Assembly (NCBI RefSeq): GCF_028750675.1
Contig: NZ_JAQQPZ010000013.1
Span: 62,001 to 126,000 of the forward strand
Origin: Shewanella metallivivens
GTDB lineage: Bacteria; Pseudomonadota; Gammaproteobacteria; Enterobacterales; Shewanellaceae
DNA length: 64,000 nucleotides
Direction of reading: 5' to 3'
The position numbers were made by a program, and so were the translations under genes. The notes beneath the pieces are model-generated. The model was not told where the DNA came from. It ran no database searches and saw nothing but the letters and a program-made list of their open reading frames with translations. How positions within the stretch are numbered: the stretch's first letter is position 1; each line of letters begins with the position of its first letter. Below are positions 55,839 through 64,000 of the stretch, one piece after another.

Positions 55839-56828
55839 TCAGCTTATCGCCAGCAAATCTAATCCCTGACACTCAACATCTTGTTCAATGCCCGATATGG
55901 GATCGCGAAACCGTAAACGCTTAGCCAATAATTGCAAAGGTTTGTCAAAGTTATCAGGCCCTTTAGGCTGTAATGTAGGGTAAAAACGATCGTGTAATAT
56001 CGGCATACCTAAACTTTGCATATGCACACGCAATTGATGCGTTTTTCCCGTAATAGGGCTTAACTCAAACAAGCCAACACCATTATTTACCGCCACTAAA
56101 CTAATTTCAGAATGGCTATTTGCTTCCCCCTCAACCACCTGCATCGTAAAACTTGGTTTGCCTGCCACAATACGATTTTTAACCGTCCAACTCAGAGGCA
56201 ACTTACCAGTATTGTTGGCTAATTGTGTCAATATCTCAGGTGTTACTTTGGCAATAGCTTGGTAATCTTTACGAATATTGTCATCTAAAAAGAGTTGATG
56301 ATAAGCATGACGCGTGTGTGGATTTGTGGTCATTAACATCACCCCAGCAGTATCTTTATCAAGCCGATGAGCTGGGGCAACGGTGTCTATTTGGGTAGCA
56401 ATGCGTAACCGATGTACTAAACATTCGTTGACGTAATTTCCCCCAGGAGTAACCGGCAAAAAATGCGGTTTATAGACAATAATCGTGTCATCATCTTGAT
56501 GGAGTATCAGCTCATTAAACGGTACTTTCGTTTCAGCCTGCACCTCTCGGTAGTAATACACGCGCGCGGTGGCTTGGTAAGCGGTGTCAGCGTTAATCAG
56601 TTCACCATTTTGCCAATGTACCTTGCCATCGTTAATGCGCTGCAGCCATACTTTGGCATCAATTTGCTTAAAATGATCAACTAAAAACGCCAGCACCGTC
56701 AGGTATGATTTGCCAACTAACTCGCTGTCACGAGGCAGTACAATATATGAAGGCTGCGCCGCAATGGCTGAGGTGGAATGAGGGGCTGGATCGTTGGGTG
56801 CTAAATTGGGCATAAATAGGCTATACAT
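55839..56828 (-). CDS. RluA-family pseudouridine synthase
   Basis: A 329-residue RNA-modifying enzyme. The catalytic motif HRLDKDTAGVML near residue 158 supplies the essential Asp, and KTHQLRVHMQSLGMPILHD near 262 is the conserved C-terminal element. The N-terminal 90 residues resemble an S4-like region. It converts U to pseudouridine in rRNA or tRNA. It probably starts at ATG 56828, although neither this nor ATG 56813 has a clear ribosome site. The specific target cannot be told. It is convergent with otr. Confidence 0.85.
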   Translation of the reverse strand: MYSLFMPNLAPNDPAPHSTSAIAAQPSYIVLPRDSELVGKSYLTVLAFLVDHFKQIDAKVWLQRINDGKVHWQNGELINADTAYQATARVYYYREVQAETKVPFNELILHQDDDTIIVYKPHFLPVTPGGNYVNECLVHRLRIATQIDTVAPAHRLDKDTAGVMLMTTNPHTRHAYHQLFLDDNIRKDYQAIAKVTPEILTQLANNTGKLPLSWTVKNRIVAGKPSFTMQVVEGEANSHSEISLVAVNNGVGLFELSPITGKTHQLRVHMQSLGMPILHDRFYPTLQPKGPDNFDKPLQLLAKRLRFRDPISGIEQDVECQGLDLLAIS

Positions 56829-56888
56829 AAAAACATAGGGAAAGATTAATCACACTATGTTACCAGTGTATCGCCTATGATGCACCGC

Positions 56889-57467
56889 TTACACATCGAC
56901 ATGAGACTTAAGTAGTTGCAACACAAAGTCCATGGTTTTGTGGCAATTTGGCTGTTCAACCAACACCAACTTATCACGGTTATACATAGGTAACACTTCA
57001 AGCCAGCGTTGACTGACCCAGGTAGCATCTTCTAAATGCACCTGCGAATACAGCTCAAGTAAATCCGGGTTCACTTGGTAAAACTGCTCTAGTGCTGCGC
57101 TGATAATCTCAAACTCACCCGCTATTGGCTCTTGCCTCCAATTTTGGCACGGTAATGCGCGGGCAATCCAACTGCCATCACGTTGCTGTGCTGCAGATAA
57201 TATTTTAACCCGTTGCGAGCCCTCAATCACAATACTTAAGGTGTTATCGGCTAATTGATTAAAATCGATGATGTTACAACGCGTTGCAGTCATGTAGCAC
57301 GGCAAATCACTGCCCGCTTTTTGCGCAGCAAAGGCAAGTTGATAATGGCCTTTCAACACTTCAGCGATCATGCGCAACTCGCAAGGTGACGCGATACGAA
57401 TTTCGAGTCTGCCACCCGGCAATAGCACAGCATCTTGAATTAATAACGCCATTTCTTGTGTTTTCAT
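56889..57467 (-). CDS. LON peptidase substrate-binding domain protein
   Basis: A 192-residue protein containing only the N-terminal Lon-type domain. The opening MKTQEMALLIQDAVLLPGGRL and the VIEGSQRVKIL segment near residue 82 are typical; no ATPase or protease part exists. Such standalone forms may bind misfolded protein or regulate Lon. ATG 57467 has GGAGG five bases upstream. Role unknown. Confidence 0.8.
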   Translation of the reverse strand: MKTQEMALLIQDAVLLPGGRLEIRIASPCELRMIAEVLKGHYQLAFAAQKAGSDLPCYMTATRCNIIDFNQLADNTLSIVIEGSQRVKILSAAQQRDGSWIARALPCQNWRQEPIAGEFEIISAALEQFYQVNPDLLELYSQVHLEDATWVSQRWLEVLPMYNRDKLVLVEQPNCHKTMDFVLQLLKSHVDV

Positions 57468-57670
57468 AACCGCCTCCCACACCAAAGGTGAAGTGACTAA
57501 ACCAAAACCTAAGTCAGTATAACAAGTGTAGCAGTGGTCAATATTTCAACAACATAAGCACACTAAATAATGCTTATTAACGACATCGACCACCACTATT
57601 TGCTATTAGACCCGATCCAGCACGGCTATATTTCATACAAACAGTAAAAATGAACACATTTTAATCTGTG

Positions 57671-58726
57671 CTATAAACGTTCAATGCAATCCATGATATT
57701 GCCTTTAGCGATAATCTCAGCAAATTCATCAGCTAATTGTTGGCTTTGTTGCACGCTTTGTTGCCAATAAGCAATGCGCGTATCGTTATCTAGATGTTTA
57801 AAGTCTTCACGGTCTGGAATTTTAGCAAAAGGTAAACTGGCAATAAATTGCTTACTCGGCGCCAAAATCAGTCCATTGTGGTAGTTCGCTTTAGCTTTTC
57901 GCCATAATAACGATTTATCAAACCAGCCAGGACTCATATATGGATAAAAATGCGGATATAAACTTAATCCTGTTGCCGCTGGCAGCGGCATATCAAAGTG
58001 ATAATCAGTAATGCCCCCATCGTAATAATGACCTTTAGGCGATCCTTGCAGATCTTTAACCGGATCGAGCAATAAAGGTATTGATCCTGTGGCTAATAAC
58101 CCGTGGCGAATATTATCTTCTGTCAGTTCAACATGTTTTGTCGGTAAGTCTTTTAAACGTCGAAACGGTGATGCATCGTCTTTATGGCTTAAAATCACTC
58201 GCTCAAAATGCCAACTTAAACTTTTGCGATTAACAATATTACTCACTGCCGCCATCGACAATCCCATCATTAAACCAAACTTGGCATGAATGCGGTTTAA
58301 ATGGCGCGCACGACACGCCACCATATGATGACGAATAAGTGGGTTAGCAAGAATATCTGCGCCTTGTTGCTCACCCAAAATACCGTCAACAATCTTAAGC
58401 ACTTGTGCGCTCACTTGTTCACGATTTGGCTTTTGCTCGTAGCGCTGATTAATATAAAAATGTTCAAAGCGCTCATAGGCGGCTAATGGGTTTTGTTGTG
58501 CCATACAGGCTAAACGCCAGGCACCAGATGAAGCGCCCATGGTATAAAGAGGATCTTGGCGTTCTTTAAAAAATTCACTGAATAAGTACTTATCCAACCC
58601 TGCTACAGCAATCCATTTTGGTCCACCAGATGCAGCAAACAATTGAGTAAATAATGATTGTTCTAAGCCATTCGCTTCTATTTGTTCATAAGCGGTTGGT
58701 CCAGCAAGTAAACGTAATGCAGGCAA
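57671..58726 (-). CDS. Patatin-like phospholipase
   Basis: A 351-residue protein with the catalytic dyad pattern: oxyanion segment ASGGPKW near residue 33, GASSG nucleophile elbow at about 64-68 and a DGG-type motif YDGGITDYHFD near 233. It should cleave acyl esters in lipids. No signal peptide is seen, so it is cytoplasmic or membrane-associated. The start appears to be TTG at 58726, with AAGGA seven bases before. It lies alone and points away from the next gene. Confidence 0.85.
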   Translation of the reverse strand: MPALRLLAGPTAYEQIEANGLEQSLFTQLFAASGGPKWIAVAGLDKYLFSEFFKERQDPLYTMGASSGAWRLACMAQQNPLAAYERFEHFYINQRYEQKPNREQVSAQVLKIVDGILGEQQGADILANPLIRHHMVACRARHLNRIHAKFGLMMGLSMAAVSNIVNRKSLSWHFERVILSHKDDASPFRRLKDLPTKHVELTEDNIRHGLLATGSIPLLLDPVKDLQGSPKGHYYDGGITDYHFDMPLPAATGLSLYPHFYPYMSPGWFDKSLLWRKAKANYHNGLILAPSKQFIASLPFAKIPDREDFKHLDNDTRIAYWQQSVQQSQQLADEFAEIIAKGNIMDCIERL

Positions 58727-58830
58727 TGTACAATCCTTCTTAATTTGTAATGCTGATATCTCTTTAAAACTGTAAGCTTTTGCGTTATCAAGCTATCATG
58801 TTTTTATCGTTTATATCTTACGGAATTTTT

Positions 58831-59292
58831 ATGATTGTCGATACCTTAGCAAATCGCCACCTTTACACTCAACTTAGCCCTCGCTTAGCCACAGCACTTG
58901 CTCACCTTGCAGACACTGATTTTAGCCAGCTCGAAATCGGTAATTACCCGCTAGAGGGCAAAGATATTTTTGTTATTGTAAATGACTATCAAACAGTGCC
59001 TAAACATACTGCTCCCTTTGAAGTGCATCAGCAATACATTGATGTACAATTTGTTGTGAGTGGTGAAGAAGAGTTTGGCTATTTACCTTTGGCAGATCAA
59101 ACACCGTCTAAAGCTTATTTTGCAGACCATGACTATGCCAATTACGATTATGAGTCGAACAAGCAAGACGCGGCGTTTATTCCGCTAAAAGCGGGTATGT
59201 TTGCACTGTTTTTCCCGGGAGACATTCACATGCCGGGCACCAGTGATACTCCGCAACAAGTGCGTAAAGTGGTAATTAAAGTCAAAGTGTAG
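58831..59292 (+). CDS. YhcH/YjgK/YiaL family protein
   Basis: A 153-residue member of the DUF386 cupin-like family. ATG 58831 is chosen because ACGGA precedes it and the family start MIVDTLANRHLY follows; the open frame extends 17 codons further upstream. Landmarks are FEVHQQYIDVQFVVSGEEEFGY near residues 69-88 and FFPGDIHMPG near 128 with candidate metal His residues. E. coli homologues are linked to sugar (sialic acid, glucuronate) metabolism, perhaps as anomerases. No such pathway is nearby. Confidence 0.85.
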   Translation: MIVDTLANRHLYTQLSPRLATALAHLADTDFSQLEIGNYPLEGKDIFVIVNDYQTVPKHTAPFEVHQQYIDVQFVVSGEEEFGYLPLADQTPSKAYFADHDYANYDYESNKQDAAFIPLKAGMFALFFPGDIHMPGTSDTPQQVRKVVIKVKV

Positions 59293-59416
59293 TGGTATGT
59301 GACCTTTTTTGTCTTGCAAAACACAGAGTCAATATCTGGTCTGACTCCTTTTTATATAAAACTCTGCTACACTGATTTTAACGATGTGAGCAAGATTAAC
59401 ATTTCACTAACTTCTT

Positions 59417-59529
59417 TTGACTGAAGGATTTTAGCGGCATAAAGTGTTATCAAAATAATATCGAATAAGCACAAAAACCCTGAGTAACATTAAAGAAGGC
59501 CCCGAGACTCTCCGCTTGGGGCTTTTTTT
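59417..59529 (+). ncRNA. Candidate small RNA with its own promoter and terminator
   Basis: A -35 TTGACT (59417-59422), a 17-base spacer and a -10 TAAAGT (59440-59445) are followed by a terminator with stem GGCCCC/GGGGCT (59497-59529), an internal GAG-CTC pairing and a seven-T run. The predicted transcript would be about 78 bases from 59452, in a 330-base gap between YhcH and the pyrophosphatase. The terminator could otherwise end the YhcH message or attenuate ppaC. Expression has not been tested here. Confidence 0.35.
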
Positions 59530-59622
59530 ATGGTTTTATCAAATATTCACAAGTGGTATTTTTTAATGCGATGACCTTTAATCCTTGTTAAAATCAGCAC
59601 AACTTTATAGGAGAGTCTTTCA

Positions 59623-60546
59623 ATGGCAATGTATGTAGTGGGTCACAAGATCCCTGATTCTGATTCAATCTGTGGTGCTATCGCATTAGCATATTTAAAA
59701 AACCAAATCGGCGAGCCAGCCATTGCTGCACGTTTAGGTGAATTATCACCAGAAACCGCCTTTATTTTAGAAAAGTTTGGTTTTGAAGCGCCAGAATACA
59801 AAACCAGCTACGCTGGCGAAGATGTGTATATTGTCGACCACTCAGAAATCACTCAAGCGCCCGATGATATTGCTCAAGCGACTATCGTCGGTATTGTTGA
59901 TCACCATAAACTTGGCGACCTAACCACTTCTACTCCGCTAGAATGTTGGATCCGCCCTGTGGGTTGCAGTAACACAGTGATTAAAATGATGTACGATTTT
60001 TACCAAGTAGAAATCCCTGCAAACATCGCAGGTATCATGATGTGCGCCATTTTAAGCGACACGGTTATTTTCAAATCACCCACCTGCACCACTGCCGATA
60101 TCCGCTGTGTTGAAGCCTTAGCAGAAATCGCCGGCATTGAAGACTTCAAAGCGGTTGGTATGGACATGTTTAAAGTCAAATCAGCCGTTGAAGGCACCCC
60201 TGCACGCGATCTTGTAATGCGTGATTTTAAAGACTTCAACATGAACGGTAACCTAGTCGGTATTGGCCAATTAGAAGTTATCGACTTATCTGTTTTTGAC
60301 GACATCAAAGCTGAACTCGAAGCCGACATTGCAAAATTAAAAGCTGAAGGTAACCGTCACAGTGTATTGCTACTGCTTACCGACATCATGAAAGAAGGTT
60401 CAGAAATGCTAGTGGTTTCTGACTCAGCCGATTTAACCGAGCGCGCTTATGGCAAACCAACGGTTGATGGCCGAGTGTGGTTAGATGGCGTATTAAGCCG
60501 TAAAAAACAAGTTGTGCCTGCACTGCAAGATGCGTTTGCAAAGTAA
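59623..60546 (+). CDS. ppaC: Manganese-dependent inorganic pyrophosphatase
   Basis: A 307-residue family II pyrophosphatase of the DHH superfamily, which hydrolyses PPi to drive biosynthesis. Landmarks are VGHKIPDSDSICGAIALAY at the start (His and Asp ligands), VDHSEITQAPDD near residue 73, IVDHHKLGDL near 95 (the DHH motif) and CSNTVIKMMY. The C-terminal DHHA2 region ends with GRVWLDGVLSRKKQVVP. ATG 59623 follows GGAG by eight bases. A terminator follows it. Confidence 0.95.
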   Translation: MAMYVVGHKIPDSDSICGAIALAYLKNQIGEPAIAARLGELSPETAFILEKFGFEAPEYKTSYAGEDVYIVDHSEITQAPDDIAQATIVGIVDHHKLGDLTTSTPLECWIRPVGCSNTVIKMMYDFYQVEIPANIAGIMMCAILSDTVIFKSPTCTTADIRCVEALAEIAGIEDFKAVGMDMFKVKSAVEGTPARDLVMRDFKDFNMNGNLVGIGQLEVIDLSVFDDIKAELEADIAKLKAEGNRHSVLLLLTDIMKEGSEMLVVSDSADLTERAYGKPTVDGRVWLDGVLSRKKQVVPALQDAFAK

Positions 60547-60560
60547 GTCACCTTAAACAT

Positions 60561-60595
60561 AAAAAAAGCTGAATCGATTGATTCAGCTTTTTTTA
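60561..60595 (+). terminator. Rho-independent terminator after ppaC
   Basis: Stem AAAAAAAGCTGAATC/GATTCAGCTTTTTTT with GATT loop. Confidence 0.9.
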
Positions 60596-60788
60596 TACCC
60601 CAAACAGACTTAATGATAACCATCAGGATAAATAAGTGATCAGAGATTGCGTAGGAAAAATCGCTCAGAATAAGGCTGAAATTGCAGCGAGCGAGTTGTT
60701 CTACCTTCAACATGTCTAACGAAGCGATAAGCGATGTTAACCAGTAAGCATGCTCACATTTTTGTGCTAATTGGTATATCAACCCAGG

Positions 60789-61190
60789 TTACTTAATATT
60801 GCAGCCCCACAGCTCTATCGAGGGTTGCGCGGCGGTTGGCTCACCTACCCAAAAACTCATGGGGTGACATTGTTGCTCGGTATTGGCAGACGAGACACAC
60901 AACCGATAATCTCCCGCCTCAGGGGTGCGCCCCAGCTTTAGCATTGGCAACACAGGTAATTTAGGTTGATAGTGCCAGCTACCGTTTTTTAGCACTGCAT
61001 CAGCGGGGATTTCCATCCCTGCACCACTGCCTTTCACCCTGGCCTGCTCAAGGATAAAACCGTTAGGCAAAATGCGATAATCTTCTGCCCAACGAATTTT
61101 TTCAATGGTATGCGTCCACGATAAGGTTATTTGCTCAGCAGGCATTTGTGCCCAAATACTGCCTGCTAACCCCAAACATAACCCTAACAT
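60789..61190 (-). CDS. DUF1850 domain protein
   Basis: A 133-residue protein with a signal peptide (ending IWA-QM). The ITLSWTHTIEKIRWAEDYRI segment near residues 20-40, and a conserved WxT-type core are DUF1850 hallmarks. DUF1850 genes often flank TRAP-TAXI transporters, and here it follows the permease on the same strand by five bases, with AAGG for translation. A role in substrate handling in the periplasm is inferred from position. Confidence 0.82.
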   Translation of the reverse strand: MLGLCLGLAGSIWAQMPAEQITLSWTHTIEKIRWAEDYRILPNGFILEQARVKGSGAGMEIPADAVLKNGSWHYQPKLPVLPMLKLGRTPEAGDYRLCVSSANTEQQCHPMSFWVGEPTAAQPSIELWGCNIK

Positions 61191-61195
61191 AAACC

Positions 61196-63253
61196 TTAAT
61201 CTTCCTGTGCTAGGCGTTTTAACTTACGAGCACGCCATGCATGCTGCAAAATAAACGTCAGTGCAAGACAAAAGCCGATTTCATCACTTAATGGCGTCGC
61301 TAAAATTAAACTACCACCAGCAATAAAGCCTAAAATACGCTCCCACAGATACAACTTTTGTAATAAATAGCCGGTAAAAATAACGCCCCAAATACCAATC
61401 GCAACCGTGGCTTTTAACACCACAAACACGGTTGCAAGCACGCCGCCACCTTGAAGCATTAATGCAGGATCGTACACCGCCATAAACGGAATAATAAACC
61501 CAGCAATGGCAATGCGAATGGCCCATAAACTGATTTTTAAGCCTTTCTCTTTTGCAATGGGCGCTGCAGCAAAACAAGCCAACGCCACAGGCGGTGTTAA
61601 ATCGGCCATAATGCCAAAATAAAACACAAACATGTGCGACACAATTAACGGCACACCTAAGTCTAATAAAGCCGGCGCGGCGATTGAACTGGTAATAATG
61701 TAGTTAGGAATAGAGGGAATCCCCATGCCTAATACCAAACACGTCACCATGGTTAACACTAGCGACAAAAACAAATTGTCCTGGCCCACAGCCAAAATGT
61801 AACCCGCAAAGGTCGACGCAATACCGGTTAACGATACAATACCAATAATCACCCCTACTAGCGCACAAGCGATACCTACAGGCACCGAATGACGCGCCCC
61901 CTCAACTAATGCATGCACACATAAGGTGAGTGTTTCTTTACCACCTTTAACAAACCAGCAAATGGCCACCAGCAAAGCAATAACACCAAAGACCACGCCA
62001 ATCCCCAATTGGAAAAAGCCTGCGCACAGCACACCTAAAGCTATCCAAAATACAATGCGCATTGCCTTTGATGACACATTTAAAATAATCGCAGAGCCTA
62101 TAATCACAATCGCAGTTAACGCTAAGCCCACAATGCCAGAAAACAGCGGCGTACGCCCCGAAAACAGTAAGCCAATCAAAATAAACAACGGAATCAATAA
62201 ATACCAACGCAGTTTGATCGCCGCCCAAGGGTCAGGACATTGATCTTTAGGTAGCCCTGATAATTTTGCGCGCTTGGCTTCTAAATGCACCATCCAAAAT
62301 ACTGAAGAGAAATACAATACTGCCGGGATCATCGCCGCTTTAGCGATTTCAATAAACGGCACGTTAATGGTTTCGGCCATAATAAACGCCACCGCGCCCA
62401 TAATCGGCGGCATAATCTGGCTACCCATACTAGACGTGGCTTCAACCCCGCCAGCAAAAGCAGAGCGATAACCAAAACGCTTCATTAACGGAATGGTAAA
62501 TTGCCCCGTAGTCACTACATTGGCCACCCCAGAGCCAGTAATGGTGCCCATTAAGGCCGACGATACTACCGACACTTTTGCCGGGCCGCCCACCTTATGG
62601 CCAAATAATCCCATGGCAAAATCGGTAAATAAACGGATCATCCCGGCTTGTTCTAAAAACGCGCCAAACAGAATAAATAAGAAAATGTAAGTGGCCGACA
62701 CATAGGTTGGCGTGCCATATAAGCCTTCAGTGCCAAACGACAATTGGTTAATAATTTGGTCAACGCCGTAACCACGATGCATTAACTCGCCGGGCAGAAA
62801 TTCCCCAAATAAACCATAAGCCAAAAACAAACCACAAATAATCGGTAAGGCTATGCCCATCACGCGTCTTGCCGCCTCAAACACCAGCACCACAAGCACA
62901 GTACCTATTATCATATCGGCTTGGGTTAAATCGCCTGAGCGTTGAATTAAATCGGCTTCAAATATCCATTGATAAGCCGCAGTCGCCATGCCTGCCAAGC
63001 CAAGCACCCAAGCAAGAGGCTGCCAGGGTTTGCTTTTACCAAACCCCGGATAACTCATAAACACCACTAATAATAAAAAGCCCACGTGAACAGCACGTAA
63101 AACTTGAGTCGACACCGGATGAAACGCCGCCGTGGTAATTTGGAAAATAGAAAAAACCAGCGCAACAAAAAATAACGCTTTTGGCCAATTACGTGTGTCG
63201 GCACTTAAACCTTGCTCAGACGCCGGGCTTGGGTTGATGGATGGATCGCTCAT
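61196..63253 (-). CDS. TRAP-TAXI transporter fused permease
   Basis: A 685-residue integral membrane protein in which small (DctQ-like) and large (DctM-like) subunits are one chain. About 16-18 hydrophobic segments are seen. Landmarks are GIALPIICGLFLAYGLFGEF near residue 133, the conserved SSMGSQIMPPIMGAVAFIMAE near 285 and GMGIPSIPNYIITSS near 510. It imports organic acids using an ion gradient with the binding protein upstream. The ATG follows a GGGGCAT ribosome site. Confidence 0.93.
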   Translation of the reverse strand: MSDPSINPSPASEQGLSADTRNWPKALFFVALVFSIFQITTAAFHPVSTQVLRAVHVGFLLLVVFMSYPGFGKSKPWQPLAWVLGLAGMATAAYQWIFEADLIQRSGDLTQADMIIGTVLVVLVFEAARRVMGIALPIICGLFLAYGLFGEFLPGELMHRGYGVDQIINQLSFGTEGLYGTPTYVSATYIFLFILFGAFLEQAGMIRLFTDFAMGLFGHKVGGPAKVSVVSSALMGTITGSGVANVVTTGQFTIPLMKRFGYRSAFAGGVEATSSMGSQIMPPIMGAVAFIMAETINVPFIEIAKAAMIPAVLYFSSVFWMVHLEAKRAKLSGLPKDQCPDPWAAIKLRWYLLIPLFILIGLLFSGRTPLFSGIVGLALTAIVIIGSAIILNVSSKAMRIVFWIALGVLCAGFFQLGIGVVFGVIALLVAICWFVKGGKETLTLCVHALVEGARHSVPVGIACALVGVIIGIVSLTGIASTFAGYILAVGQDNLFLSLVLTMVTCLVLGMGIPSIPNYIITSSIAAPALLDLGVPLIVSHMFVFYFGIMADLTPPVALACFAAAPIAKEKGLKISLWAIRIAIAGFIIPFMAVYDPALMLQGGGVLATVFVVLKATVAIGIWGVIFTGYLLQKLYLWERILGFIAGGSLILATPLSDEIGFCLALTFILQHAWRARKLKRLAQED

Positions 63254-63357
63254 GATATGCCCCTATACGGACTACTGCTAAAAATCGGTATGTCTAAAAA
63301 CAACTTAGCGCTTGCTTGGCCTTGATCCAAACAAGCGCTAATAACGTGAACTAGGCG

Positions 63358-64000
63358 TTACAGCGCATTCACTTCTTTGTAATAGCGCTCTGCACCTGGG
63401 TGTAATGGAATGGGTAAGTTTTTAGTGGCTTTGTCTAAACTAATGTCTTGAGCGGCAGAGTGAGCTGTACCTAAACGTTCAAGATTTTCAAACATCAACT
63501 TAGTCATTTGGTATGCCACTTCGTCAGAGACTTTACTGTGGCTTACCAATAAGTTTTGAATCGCCACCGTGCTGACATCTTCAGTTTGCCCCTCATAGGT
63601 GTTAGCGGTAATCACCCCGACTTGATAAGCCGGGTTATTGATTTTAGCCACAACAGATTCAGGGATCGCCACAAAGTTAATGTCCATAGTGGCGGCTAAG
63701 TCGCGAATCGCTGCCATACCTAAACCAGACGATTGAAGCGTGGCATCAAGTTGGCGGTTTTTAATTAGCTCAACAGATTCAGCATAAGGTAAAAATTCCA
63801 CTTTGCCCATGTCGTCATAACTTAAGCCAGCGGCAGCAAAAATAGCGCGGGCATTAAGTTCAGTACCAGACTTAGGTGCACCGACTGAAATACGTTTACC
63901 TTTTAAGTCAGCCAAGGTGTTGATTCCAGCATCTTTGTTGGCAACGATTTGGATAAAGTTTGGATAGGTAGATGCAATAACACGTAGCTTTTTCAAAGGC
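63358..64000 (-). CDS. TAXI-type TRAP solute-binding protein (5' part cut by window)
   Basis: The visible C-terminal 214 or so residues of a periplasmic TAXI receptor. Landmarks are DLKGKRISVGAPKSGTELNARA and, later, the motif LHPGAERYYKE at the C-terminus. The reading frame stays open through the window edge, and the signal peptide and first domain are missing, so the start is beyond base 64000. The permease gene follows 104 bases later with a small gap. Glutamate or other organic acids are common substrates in the family; this one is not determined. Confidence 0.88.
   Translation of the reverse strand, partial: PLKKLRVIASTYPNFIQIVANKDAGINTLADLKGKRISVGAPKSGTELNARAIFAAAGLSYDDMGKVEFLPYAESVELIKNRQLDATLQSSGLGMAAIRDLAATMDINFVAIPESVVAKINNPAYQVGVITANTYEGQTEDVSTVAIQNLLVSHSKVSDEVAYQMTKLMFENLERLGTAHSAAQDISLDKATKNLPIPLHPGAERYYKEVNAL

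Overview
The window is ordinary chromosomal DNA of a gammaproteobacterium, most likely a Shewanella. The inference rests on protein families and neighbourhood: a tetrathionate-reductase-type octaheme cytochrome next to a DUF3373 barrel and a monoheme cytochrome, CmoM, RraB, RapA, a TorF-type porin, several Cache/GGDEF/hybrid-kinase signalling proteins and a MetJ regulon, all in moderately AT-rich sequence. I saw no rRNA, tRNA, insertion sequence, prophage or CRISPR array. Both end genes are cut by the window.

Layout. 1-3.2 kb: a truncated ornithine/lysine decarboxylase, a 0.9-kb gene-poor gap with one possible micro-ORF, a small unknown protein, thiopurine methyltransferase and a Cys-rich protein. 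3.3-11.3 kb: a Ser/Thr-kinase-like protein whose stop overlaps that of a convergent secreted zinc metalloprotease, then a large hybrid sensor kinase. 11.5-18 kb: a PIN-PhoH ATPase, RapA, a DUF3530 hydrolase-like protein and a crotonase. 18.4-20.4 kb: a receiver-CheC-like regulator followed by a diguanylate cyclase. 20.4-25.1 kb: rraB, plsC and a zinc/metal uptake operon (small Cys/His protein, His/acid-rich barrel, binding protein, permease) with no ATPase gene. 25.3-33.9 kb: small membrane proteins, an MscS channel, a MaoC-like hydratase, cmoM, a TraB/GumN protein, several DUF proteins, a double-receiver protein and HU. 34-43.8 kb: a TorF-like porin, a PDC-sensor membrane protein, a DUF1704/QEGLA metallopeptidase-like protein, a three-gene ABC-2 exporter, an RcsF-like lipoprotein, a Na+/alanine symporter and an SRPBCC protein.

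43.9-51.9 kb holds the methionine genes metF, metL, metB and divergent metJ, with MetJ boxes in front of metF and between metB and metJ, plus a TauE-family exporter. 52.0-55.8 kb is the most distinctive stretch: a likely operon of monoheme cytochrome, outer-membrane barrel and periplasmic octaheme cytochrome, preceded by an FNR-like site and a 7-2-7 Nar box. This reads as an anaerobic, nitrogen-oxide-responsive respiratory module. 55.8-64 kb: a RluA-type pseudouridine synthase, a LON-substrate-binding protein, a patatin, a YhcH-family protein, a possible sRNA, manganese pyrophosphatase and a TRAP-TAXI transporter with DUF1850.

Most of the window is conserved housekeeping and signalling sequence. 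The parts best worth following are the octaheme module and its control region, the REC-CheC/GGDEF pair, the ATPase-less metal operon, the kinase with an unassigned C-terminal half and the bacterial DUF1704 protein. All family calls come from reading motifs, not from searches.
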